Origin: Takakia lepidozioides
Taxonomy: Eukaryota; Streptophyta; Takakiopsida; Takakiales; Takakiaceae
Reading direction: 5' to 3'
Assembly (NCBI GenBank): GCA_030704615.1
Contig: CM060732.1
Coordinates: 20,088,001 to 20,152,000 of the forward strand
Length of the DNA: 64,000 nt
Shown here: positions 50,191 through 60,600 of the stretch, piece by piece
Layout of the letters: every line of letters starts with the position of its first letter
Numbering within the stretch: the stretch's first letter is position 1
Program-made: the position numbers and the translations under genes
The notes under the pieces: model-generated
What the model saw: the letters and a program-made list of their open reading frames with translations, nothing else
Databases searched by the model: none
Told to the model about the DNA's origin: nothing

Positions 50191-50691
50191 GTCTAAGATA
50201 CGCGGATTTCATGAGCGGACTCCTCCAAATTTGGAAATGCGGCAGATTAAACAAGTATTAAAATAATAGTTTTTTATTTGACCTTGCCGTTTTTGGACGT
50301 TCCAGATCATGTAATGCGGCGAAGATATGTCGTCAGTAACAAGTCCGCTCATGGTTTTTTAGATCCGCTCATGGAAATAAGTGACCGTGCAACGGGAAAT
50401 CCAGTATACCACTGCAAAAGGACGTCGCATACTGGCCTGTATAGAGTATTCCGCGGTTTTACATGCCTTAACATTGGAATGAAGCTGACCCTTTTGCCGC
50501 GATTGAACCAATGGAGTCTGCACCAATACAGTCTGCAGTACTTCACAATTCTGTCTTCTTCGGGTATTCGGCGGGAAAGGTTTGCAACTGAACTGGGAAA
50601 TAGGGTGCCGCATTAGGGTTCGCACGTGCGAAATTTCGGAGCGGTTTGGTGTTGGCGAAGGCCGCCTCTGGGGGTACCTACGACGATACTT

Positions 50692-50713
50692 GGAAATGCG
50701 GCGCCGCATTTCC
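50692..50713. repeat. Solitary AAATGCGGCGCCGCATTT palindrome
   Basis: A perfect dyad identical in core to the satellite units at 55-56.7 kb. A half-site (GGAAATGCGGCA) lies at about 50,235. It sits between the truncated methyltransferase and the SWIM gene. Confidence 0.9.
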
Positions 50714-50964
50714 TTGTCGGAGGTCGAATGAGGAAAGCAAGTTTTTCGGAAAGCAGAAAAACATGAACCCTCCAACATACAAAAATACATGCACGTGGAA
50801 ACAAGTGAACGATATAGTAATATCTTAGTTCGAGCAAAACAGGTTACTGGTAGGCAAGACATATGTCGGACCTTTCTGTGGCCAGAGTCTGAGGTACTGG
50901 CAGCAGTACAGTTCTACTATCCGAAAAGGATGGGCGTACCATTGTATGGGACCGCAAGCCAAGC

Positions 50965-53900
50965 TCACTGGTCCCCTGGATCCATATTCAGAAGAGTGTG
51001 AACCTCCTGGGGGCTCAACCCTGGTGCATGTATGAAGTGATGAGTTGTGGAATTACAACGGAGTCTCTTTAGGTACACGTAGTACAAATGCTTGCAAGGG
51101 CAGTATGATGCCCCCTTGTTCGCCATGATCTGGAAGTCGGTGCAATTGCAGGTGGGTAATTCTGAAATGGTGATGGTGTACACCTCATTGCGAACAGCTG
51201 AGCCCGCCGTGGCCATCTGATACACACGCCCGAATCCTGGTGGGGGCACTTCTGTCGAGCTCTGGATTGTACAGTTCATCCGAAGTGCATTCCCCATCCT
51301 TGTCTCGTTCACTTTTGAGGGAGGTCGCCGCCTCTTCGGTTTCCCCCAACGGTGTGTAGGATGCTTAGAGCTGTCGTGTCCCATTGTTCTTGCTCTCACA
51401 GGGGTCGGTGGTGGAGGCTGTGGAAGCGGAAATGGTTCTCTGGGGACGTCAGTGCGCTGCACCATCCGAAATCCTGCGGCGGTAAGGGCGTCGGCCTCAA
51501 CCTGACTCAGATCGCAGCCTGGTTCCACCGGCCACACCGGGGGAGCCTCTGGCATTGTTTGTATGCCTTTGGGCTTTCCATACACGCAAGTCATAATGTC
51601 GTGCCTGCAGAACCAGAACTGGGTGGTTGTCGCCTCCGCAAACTTTGCATGGACAAATCTTCCTGTAAAAGTAGGAGCAGGGACAGCCCCATCTGGATTC
51701 CTCCTTATCATCTCTAAACAACGTTGCCGTGTATCCACACGAATTGCGGAACACCTTCCTCGAAACGACGGCTTTGCGAGCAATTCTCCACTGTGAGCAG
51801 ACACAGTCGTCTCACACAATGCTTGGCACTACTGCATAACAGCGGGCAAATCTGGTGGCAAGTGCCGGTGGGTGGGAATTTTTTGGCCACGAATCCCGGT
51901 TGAAGGCACGGTCGATCTTGAATTTCTTGGGCTTCCACTGACTTGCAACCATATTGTGCTGCAACATGACGGGACCTCGATGTTCTGTCCTAAGTTTACC
52001 GTCGGCTCGGATCCAGGAATCCTCTTAGCACCCGGGTTCCCTCTTCAATCCTCCGCCGACAGGCGAGTCGCACTTCCCCCTCTAGGTGTTCACCTCTGCG
52101 GTGCAGAGGGCGTCCTTTGATCGTCTCACTCGCAATGCTGTCGCCATTTTCATTGGATTCTTGGACCCTCCGAAGCTGTTCGTACCAACAATTCCTCCTC
52201 CCTGTCCGGCCCAAAGCCCCATTGTTTCCGCCAGGAACTTGTAGTACGTGGCCTTGCTGCATGATTGCTCGTCGATGTCCTCCGTTGTGGCCCGTCACTA
52301 CGTCCACCCATGGTGCGGCAGAGACCTCGCCCGAGGAGTGGACCGATTCTGCCATATTCGTGTTCGGCATGTCCGTGTTGGAATCCAGCACCGCTCCTAG
52401 AAGACACAAACAATGGTGAGGGACCATCGAAATTCCGTAACATAAAGACAAATGAACGAAATTGACAGCAGCCTACCTCCCGCATGTACTGTCCGAACGG
52501 TCGATAACCGAAAATGCCACCACCCAGCAACCCTGTGCAATGCTCCCAGATTGGTTTGTCTCCACTGCACCTGACGTGTTCCACCAAGCCTCGATGATAG
52601 CAAACTTAACCTCCGCGTCATCAAATGTGGGTGCATCCTTCCACGCCGTACAAAGGACACGGTGTTCAGCTGGAATGAGCTAGCAACAAATTTGGTAGTG
52701 TAGTGGATAGACTCTGTATCCAATGGAATCCACAGGATCTCTCTCTTTCCCCTCCATTGGAACATTGGGGTCCTCACCACACACGCGCCGCACCGCTGCC
52801 CAGTTGCCTGAGCGTTGTCTGCCATGAATCCCCTGAATTGGGCTCTGGGCATCCGCCCTTGCCATCTGCTCGTTTAATTGCCCTCCCACAGATGCATCTC
52901 GGACTGTGTGTCCTCCCCTTTCATCTCGCAGATTGCAATCGTCATGAGCCTCTTGGAGTGATAGTCATAAACATGCGCACCCATAGTCACCCACTGATGG
53001 TTTGTAATTCGCTTGATGTGATCAAACATCACCCAAGCATTCGACAAGTTTCCAGTTGTCATGCGAGTGACCAAGTCGACTCCACTCCAGGCCCACACGT
53101 CGACATTTTGAAAATGTAACAACGATCGGATTTCGCTGCCTTGCCCTGGAAACCTGCTACCTTGGATGTGTCATATCCAGTCATTCGTTTCACCTCCAGG
53201 ATTGAGTACTTCCGAAGTCCGACCCCCTGCCGAACTCCTGCTTGCAAGATACGATGTGATTCCGCACATTCGGACTACAAACGTGCGAGACGGACTCCAA
53301 GAGGTCACGCATCTCGTCTTCGGTCAAGGGCTCTCGATCGGAACCATCTTCAGACATGATTTTGCCAAGAGCAATCTTGTGGGCTGCCTTCAGCTGAATC
53401 TGCTTTGGTCTGGCTCCGGGGCTCAATTTCACCTCATCTTTTATGATGTCTTGTGCTTCCTGCACAGCTCCTCACGCATGTTGCCTCTCGCCAAGGGGTG
53501 GCAGTGGACCCCAACGTGTATGCAAGCTCTAGTCAAGTCCGGGAGCAAATGGATTACGTAATATTGCTTGGCTCTGCACATGGACATGCACGTCGGTGGT
53601 TCTTTGCAATGTGCACAACTTGAAAGAACCCGCAGGAGCTTGGCTGGAGACAATGAATGGATGATGCGTTGTGCCAGTCCAATCCGTCTCTTTTTCTCCG
53701 CCCTCCTTTGGAGAGAAAGTGGAAGCAGGTGGGATTGAGGCACCTCAGCTTCCCCGCACAGAGGACATATCGTACACGAACACCATCAGCAATTTTCGTG
53801 CTACTGGTCTTCGTCACACACCAGGGGTGTCCGTCATGCTTTCGATCCATGTCTGTTAACATCCCGGAGGCTTTCTTTGACGAAGAAACAGGTGGAAACT

Positions 53901-54713
53901 CGAAGATGACATTGCCATCGACTTCGGGAGGCAGAAAAGTTACCTTTCTGACTGGGAATTTGGCATAGTCGAGAGCAGCCAGCTCGGAGCGAGAACCATC
54001 GAGGTGATGTTGTCGTAGGAGCTGCACAATGGACCGGGTTGGAGTTATGCTCGAGGGCACATGCGTAGCACCTACAGAGACGTCCATGCCGGATTTGAAC
54101 GACCGTGTGGAGGACATGGTACCTCAATGCAATCATCTTCCTCGTCGGAAATGTCGAATACGTCCACACGAGAAGCTATGGAGGGTCTTGACGGTCCAGG
54201 TCGGGAATGATTATCGTTGCATACCTCTCTGTTGGCAGTGGCCGCCTCTCGGTTTCCGGACTCCTTTGTGGATGGTGTGGGCAGCGACTGATTCGGAAAG
54301 GGAATGGGCATTCCCACAGCTCGGTACAGGATGGTGTCTGACGGGGGAACGTGCCATTCGATTCCGCAACCTCCGTCGTTACCTAGCACGACAATGGTCT
54401 CGTCAACCTGTCCAGGAACATCCTTCCTTTCTTCTTCCAAATAAACTGTGCCCGGTTTGAGCTTGAATTTGGAACAAAGGTAAGTTTCAGTCACTCTGCA
54501 AAGTCCTCCCTCGTTTGGGATCCAGGCTCTCCCAAGTTGCGGAGGACAGCAAACTATAGCGTAGGAATTCGGAGCCATCGAACACCGCACGGAGTTGGCA
54601 AGTGCGAGGTTCAGTATAGCGACAGACCAAGGCTCACAGGCACCATCTAAGTGGATCTGCGGAGTCCATCGACGATTGGAAGTCGCACATTGAAGTGGAA
54701 AGTATTGTTTCAA
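50965..54713 (-). pseudogene. MULE-like DDE transposase with SWIM zinc finger, several frame breaks
   Basis: An N-terminal exon (54,713 to about 54,130) ends at an acidic DISDEEDD before a GTACCAT donor. The next frame (54,117-53,554) has a Cys-rich RCLNPTCFHF...HCLQPSSCGFF region. Then IHVGVHCHP (53,540), helical parts, and the DDE-like core HVYDYHSKRLMTIAICEMKGE (52,990) and FMADNAQA (52,830). KFAIIEAWWNT (52,600) and TNMAESVH (52,360) follow. The last frame (51,819-50,965) carries the SWIM finger CNC...CPCKHLYYVY. Order and motifs fit Mutator-like transposases with SWIM. Frame changes near 53,470, 53,100 and 52,830 are not explained by introns. Confidence 0.65.
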
Positions 54714-54989
54714 GCTACATGCATGAAGGTGGGAGGTTTGATTCCATAGCCAGTGAGTATGACAATGATGGCCGATTCGGCGACGAAATAAATCTCCTGA
54801 CAGTTTCTCCTGAGGGTGGATCCAGCAGTATTCTCGGTGCAGACAGGAACGTTCGCACTGACAAGTGCCAGGACTGCTGGTTAAAACGGTCAGACAACCA
54901 AGTTGTGCTCATCAAGACTGGCCGCAATTGTGTTGTTTCGGAACAATGCAACCCATTGAGGTTCCAGATTTCCCGTCCCGAGTGATTCT

Positions 54990-56715
54990 TTCGATTGCTG
55001 GTGGACGGAAATACGGCGCCGCATTTCCGTATTGCATCTTGGTCATGCACCAGAGCGACGGAAATGCGGCACCGAGTTTCCGTCCGGGGGAAACCTTTAT
55101 ACTCTCCAGAACGGAAATGCGGTAACGCATTTCCATCCAGCAAGCACGGTATGTGAAGGTCGAACGGAAATGCGGTACCGCATTTCCGTTCTGATTGAGA
55201 TTTATGAACAACGGGAACAGAAATGCGGCACCGCATTTCCGTCCGAGTCGCACTTTTCCGACATTTCAGAACGGAAATGCGGCGCCGCATTTCCATTTTG
55301 TATCTGATGCATGGAGCTGAGGGATAGAAATGCTGCAGCACATTTCCGTCCTTAAAAGACATTCATACTCTCCAGAACGGAAATGCGGTACCGCATTTTC
55401 ATTCAACAAGCACGGTATGTGAAGGTGGAACGGAAATGCGGTACCGCATTTCCGTTCTGATTGAGATTTATGAACAACGGGAACAGAAATGCGGCACCGC
55501 ATTTCCGTCCGAGTCGCACTTTCCGACATTCCAGAACGGAAATGCGGCGCCGCATTTCCATTTTGTATCTGATGCATGGAGCCGAGTGCGATTCCGACAG
55601 CTTCATACAGCGCAATTCCGACCGCTTGAGACATTCATACTATCCAGAACGGAAATGCGGCACCGCATTTCCGTTCTGACTGAAATCGTGAACCATCTGA
55701 ACTGAAATGCGGCACCGTATTTCCATCCGAGTCGCACCTACCACATTCCAGAACGGAAATGCGGTACCGCATTTCCGTTCTGACTGAAAATCGTGAACCA
55801 TCGGAACTGAAATGCGGCAGCGCATTTCCATCCGAGTCGCACCTCCCAACATTCCAGAACGGAATGTATTAGATTCAAAAGGAAATGCGGCACCGCATTT
55901 CCGTTCTGATGAAATATCCTGAAACATCGGAACTGAAATGCGGTACCGCATTTCCGTCGGAGTCGCACCTTCCGACATTCCAAAACGGAAATGCGGCGCC
56001 GCATTTCCGTTTTGTATGTGAGGCATGGAGCTGTGGAACGAAAATGCGGCACAGCATTTCCGCCAGCGTCAGACGTTAATACTCTACAGAACGGAAATGC
56101 GGTACCGCATTTCCGTTCTGACTGAAAATCGTGCGCAACGGGAACAGAAATGCGGGCACCGCATTTCCGTTCGAGTCGCACCTTCCGACATTCTAGAACG
56201 GAAATGCGGCGCCGCATTTCCGTTTTGTATATTGGGCCTGGAGCTGTGCTACGGAAATGTGTTGCCGCATTTCCATCCATGTGAGACCTTCAAACTTTCC
56301 AGACCGGAAATGCGGCACCGCATTTCTGTCCAGGTGAGACCTCTATACTTTCCCGAACGGAAATGTGGCACGGCATTTCCATTCATCAACTAACGTATGT
56401 GAAGTGGGAACGGAAATGCGGTACCGCATTTCCGTTCACATTGAAAATCATGAACCACGGGAACTGAAATGTTGTGCCTCATTCCCGTCCCAATCGCACC
56501 TTTCGACATTCCAGAACGGAAATGCGGCGCCGCATTTCCCTTTTGAATCTCATACATGGAGCTGTGGGACGGAAATGCGGCACCGTATTTCCGTTCAACA
56601 ACTAAGGTATGTGAAGGTGGAACGGAAATGCGGTGCCGCATTTTCTTCCAACAAGTACGGATGTGTAGCTTGTGATGGTACTTAACGGAAATGCGGCGCC
56701 GCATTCGCATTTTCG
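54990..56715. repeat. Palindromic satellite, core AAATGCGGYRCCGCATTT
   Basis: About thirty dyads at a regular spacing near 53 bases, each an inverted repeat with centre GGYRCC (TA, CG, CA or TG). Linkers come in a fixed order (TTTATGAACAACGGGAAC-like, GTCGCACCTTCCGACATTCC, TTTTGTATCTGATGCATGG, GACATTCATACTCTCC, CAACAAGCACGGTATGTG). This gives a higher-order unit of about 265 bases, best seen by comparing 55,163-55,427 with 55,428-55,690. Later copies are rearranged. Long open frames on both strands come from the repetition and are not genes. Confidence 0.95.
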
Positions 56716-57143
56716 CTCCAACTCATCAGACGCTGGGACGGAAATGCCTTGAAATGTGAACACGTGGAGCAACGGAATTGCTGCACATGTCGGCACTCTA
56801 TCTGACTGAAGGGGCATGAGGCGGCGCGGCCTGACCGTTGGATAATGATGTTTGTTTTTCGGACGGCAGGCGTACCCTGAACGATTCGAATTTCGTAATG
56901 ACGCAAACTCCACGAGGAGACACTTTCGTCCAACCCTTTCGAACCCAAGTGGTGCATCACCGCCGTTTCATCTACTTTTGTCGTGTCTCCTCAGTCACCC
57001 CTCTCGCGCCCTTTCCATCTGCACTCTTTGCCCCTTTTCCCTCTCTCTGTTCTTCTTATGCTCGAACCTGAGAGGGGGGAGTTCGTGCACCAGACAGGAG
57101 ACCTCGTCGCAAGCTCCGGAAATTATACTTCGGACGTAGGCCA
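56716..57143 (+). promoter_or_regulatory. Upstream region of the ParB-methyltransferase gene
   Basis: Single-copy sequence between the palindromic satellite and the first likely coding exon. It has a C/T-rich stretch (56,985-57,060) typical of a plant 5' leader. No clear TATA box. Confidence 0.4.
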
Positions 57144-57624
57144 ATGCCGAAGGGGAGGAAGCAGATGCGTCTACAGGAGGAGATTGCCATCTCCGAGCAG
57201 CAGGCCACTCAGGCAACCCAGCCACCAGTGAGAGCTCCATGCGATCGGGCTGCGCGCAGCTGATCGAGCACCGAACCCCCCATTTTGCTTCTGTAATTCT
57301 TAGACTGAATGCTAGGAGACTTGAATGCAGAACATGTTTGCATGCCTAACAGGAAAGGTGGACGTGCTGGAGGGATCGCAGGAATCCGAAGAGCCGCAGG
57401 AAGAGTCCGAGGAGCTAGCTGCAGCACGTACACCCACCCGATCCCCGAGCGCGGGTATTCCTGCCGGGCCTAGCCCTCTGCGATTCAAAGACGCGTCTTC
57501 GAAGGGCAAGTTCAAAGTCCCAGAGATCGACTCGTTCTTCGATCATGGAGAATCGCCAGCAGGGGTCGGGCCCTTCTCCAGCAAAGTCGAAGAAGAAGCA
57601 GCCCGTCCCTCTACTGGCTTCTGA
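57144..57624 (+). CDS. Possible 5' exons of the ParB-methyltransferase gene
   Basis: 57,144-57,227 starts MPKGRKQMRLQEEIA and ends at a GTGAGAG donor. 57,331 onward follows a TTGAATGCAG acceptor in matching phase and reads a helical, acidic frame (ESEEPQEESEELAAAR) up to a stop at 57,624. The join to the main frame at 57,658 could not be fixed, so translation may instead start there. The basic and acidic low-complexity content fits a nuclear protein. Confidence 0.4.
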
Positions 57625-57657
57625 ACCGGCTCAGGCCGATTCACCCCCCCAACGCGA

Positions 57658-60600
57658 ATGAAGCAGCAGGGTAGAAGACAGATTCAATTGCAGCAGACAC
57701 CTTCACTTGCAAGGATGAGGAAGCAGAAGGCAATCAGGGCGACGGGCGAACAATCTCCCGCAAAACCGCTTCCACGAGCTGAAGCTCAGTTCCTGGAGGA
57801 TTTCCCGCCTGCAGATGTTGGGGCCGACTCTGCTGCAGCGAAGGCAATGGGATCGACCGTTGATGTCGATTTGGTACCGGAGGAGGGTGCTGCCGCTGAA
57901 CGTTCGCAGGCAGACCTCACCACCGATGAGCAAGCAGGCCTGGAGGAGGCCTCTGCAATGGCAGAATTGCCCGCAGACAGGCCCCAGAGTGCAGCTCCAG
58001 TTGAGGATGCTCCAGCTGCTCAGCCACTACCGGTCTCCCTTCCCATCGTCAGGCAGGCCCTTCCCGGAGATGTGGATAAGCTCAAGTTCGCATTTCGAGA
58101 AGGGTACCGTCTGGGATCGGCAGCGTTTTACGTTTCCATTGAGAATGAGGACGGCGAAACTCGTGGACCCACTGCCGATGAATTGTCAACGTGGGATACC
58201 CACTGGCACACTCGCAACCACGAATTCGAGGCGACGCTGAAGGGTGATCCAGACTTCGGCCATATGTCGGGTAAAATGTTCTTTGTGTGGGACGGGAATC
58301 ACCGACTTCTCGCCTGGTGGGAGTACATCAAGCAGAACCATGCCAAGCACATTGGCTGGCATTACATGGTGGAGTGTGTCATCCTCAAGGTGAAGGCGGC
58401 AGACTCCTCCCTGCTCAAGAATGCCATGGCGGACCTCAACTCGTAAGATACTCATACCCTCCCTAGCACGTTCGAAATGCGGTGCCGCATTTCGGTTTCC
58501 ATTCTGGTTTGTTTCCGTGCTTCCGTGTACTGAACTGGAGAGTGTGCCTTGCAGGGTCACTGAGAATGCGTACGTGCATACCCACATGGCACACATGCTG
58601 TACAGGGTGAGGAAAACTGGTCTCACTGATCCGCACATGTTTGCGGAAATGCTGGAGCCCGAGCTCATTCAGAAAGCCGTTGCAAAAACAGACCGGACAT
58701 GGTATCGTCTCACTATGGATGGAATGGTGGAGGTGATATACGAAGTAAGTCGTGCTCCAATTTCCCTCTGCTCATCCTTCCCCAATTTTCAGTAATGTTT
58801 CCACATGAATCGAATGTAACGCTTCTGCATGTTTTTGTTGGCAGTCAAACATCAAGCTGGATTTGGCCCATGCCAAACGCTTCTTCATGGAAAGTGAGGG
58901 GCAGGTCAAAACGTTGCAGTCATTGACTGAGCACTTGAAGGAAGCCGGTGTCAAGTCCAGAACCAAATACAAGTCAAAGCTTGTGAAGCTGGTGGCAATT
59001 GCAGATCCGGCACTTGGAAAGGACTTCATCCCCGAGATTGCAAAACACTATTCTCGGGCCATGCAGCCGACCATGCAATTGGAGAAACTGCATCACCTCT
59101 CAACGGCATGTGTGGAGGCGAAAGAGAAGGTGAGGTTTCAATGCACTGAAGTTCCTTCCTAGCAATAGCCACTCTCTTCCAGCTCCTGACATTGGATCGG
59201 AAATGGCAGACACGGTGGCTGTCGATCTGGAATGCATCCGAGAGCATAAGGACAATGTGGTCTTTTCCACTCGAAGTTTCCGACCCTGCAGTGGATGTGT
59301 GGCTCAACCGTATGACTTGGTGGTTCCAGGTAATTCAAGGTACTTCCCCAGATTTGCTTTTCTGACATGAATTCCCTGAACTGCTACGTGACAATGGATT
59401 TGGGAATGGCAGGTAATGTCGAATGCGAAGGAGCAAGTCGTAATGCACACAAATTTGTTCGGCTTGTACGTCAAATGGGATGGAACACAGACATTGGAAG
59501 ACTACGTGACACGTTTCAGATGTGCATACAAGGACAACCTTTTCGCCAGAGAGCTACAGACAGCAAGAAGGAGCGTGGAGTTTACACATCAGGAGGGAGC
59601 GGGGAAAGCTGCAATGCGAATTGTTTACAGGTGAAGCACAGCTGCCCTTGTATGCGAAGCCTGGTTACGAGGTTTGTCTCGGAAATGCGGCACCGCATTC
59701 GCATTTTATGTTTTCGGTGGCACTCTGCCAGTAGGTTGGTCTCAACTTTTGCTCACGCATGCTGACTGCCTTGCAGGTATATGAAATACGTGCTCCTTCA
59801 AACAGGGGCCCTGGCTCAAGAGCCCCCGTTCTTCATGGCTTGGACCGTGGCGGGCCCAAGCTGTGTCTACACACCCGAGATGCAGAAACAATGGCATCCC
59901 GCGCATCTCGTTGGATGCCCCTGGTACCTGGACATGTCTGGCGGTATTGTTGACGAGTCAAAGAAAGATCTGCATGCCTTGGCAGAAGAGAAGAGAAAGG
60001 AAAGACGTGTCCCTGCTGGGCCAAAGTCGGCAAATGAATCTGCTGCTCTGGAAGAATCCAGAAAGGCAGCTGAGATGGCACAAAAGACGGTGGATGCAGC
60101 TGTGCAGGCCCAACAGAAGGGGTCGAAGAAGAGGACTCGCCAGCAAGGAGCAGCTGTTGTGACACCCGCCAAAACGAAGAAGCAGAAACAGCCTGTTCAG
60201 GAAGAGGGTGAGGAAGAGGACTCCGATGGAGACTTTGCAACCAGCCCACCCCCCAAACGCAGGCTGCCTCCCCTGTGCCCACCGTTGTCACGAGAGGCAC
60301 GAGAACTGGCTCGGCAAAGAAGGCACTCTTCAACCCCCCAGGGGGGCACCCTTTCGAGCCGGTGGAAATGAAGAGGCCGAAAGTGGCTCCCGAAACAGTA
60401 GTCCAGTGTGTAAATGAGAGTTTCTTGGCGGCTTTGGATGGACGGGCAGCGAAGTTGGCATACATGAAGACCATGGAGGGTCTGAAGGGCAGAGCACTGA
60501 AGAAGGCGACTGCCGAAGAGCCTTCCGACACCCCAGGATTTCAGAATATGGTCTCGTTCTTTGAGAGGGTGTGTGCAGACAAGGATTGTAGGAGGGGCGG

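Noticed and set aside
54990-56715. Long open frames through the palindromic satellite on both strands, up to 215 codons
   Set aside because: They read the same short peptide cycle (RKCGAAFPF, RNGNAAPHF) in several frames, because the DNA is a palindromic tandem repeat without stops. No protein signal beyond the repeat.
54990-56715. CRISPR array
   Set aside because: Repeats of about 22 bases at 53-base spacing superficially fit, but the linkers themselves recur in a fixed order, no cas genes are present and the setting is a eukaryotic genome.
57815-58240. Alternative 141-codon frame inside the ParB-methyltransferase exon
   Set aside because: It overlaps the frame that carries the ParB-like motif and continues across splice junctions in phase; the alternative does neither.
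59581-59671. Frame shift in exon 5 of the ParB-methyltransferase gene
   Set aside because: At first the frame seemed to change near 59,600. A GTGAAG donor at 59,631 and the acceptor ending at 59,776 restore the phase exactly, so this is an intron, not a break.
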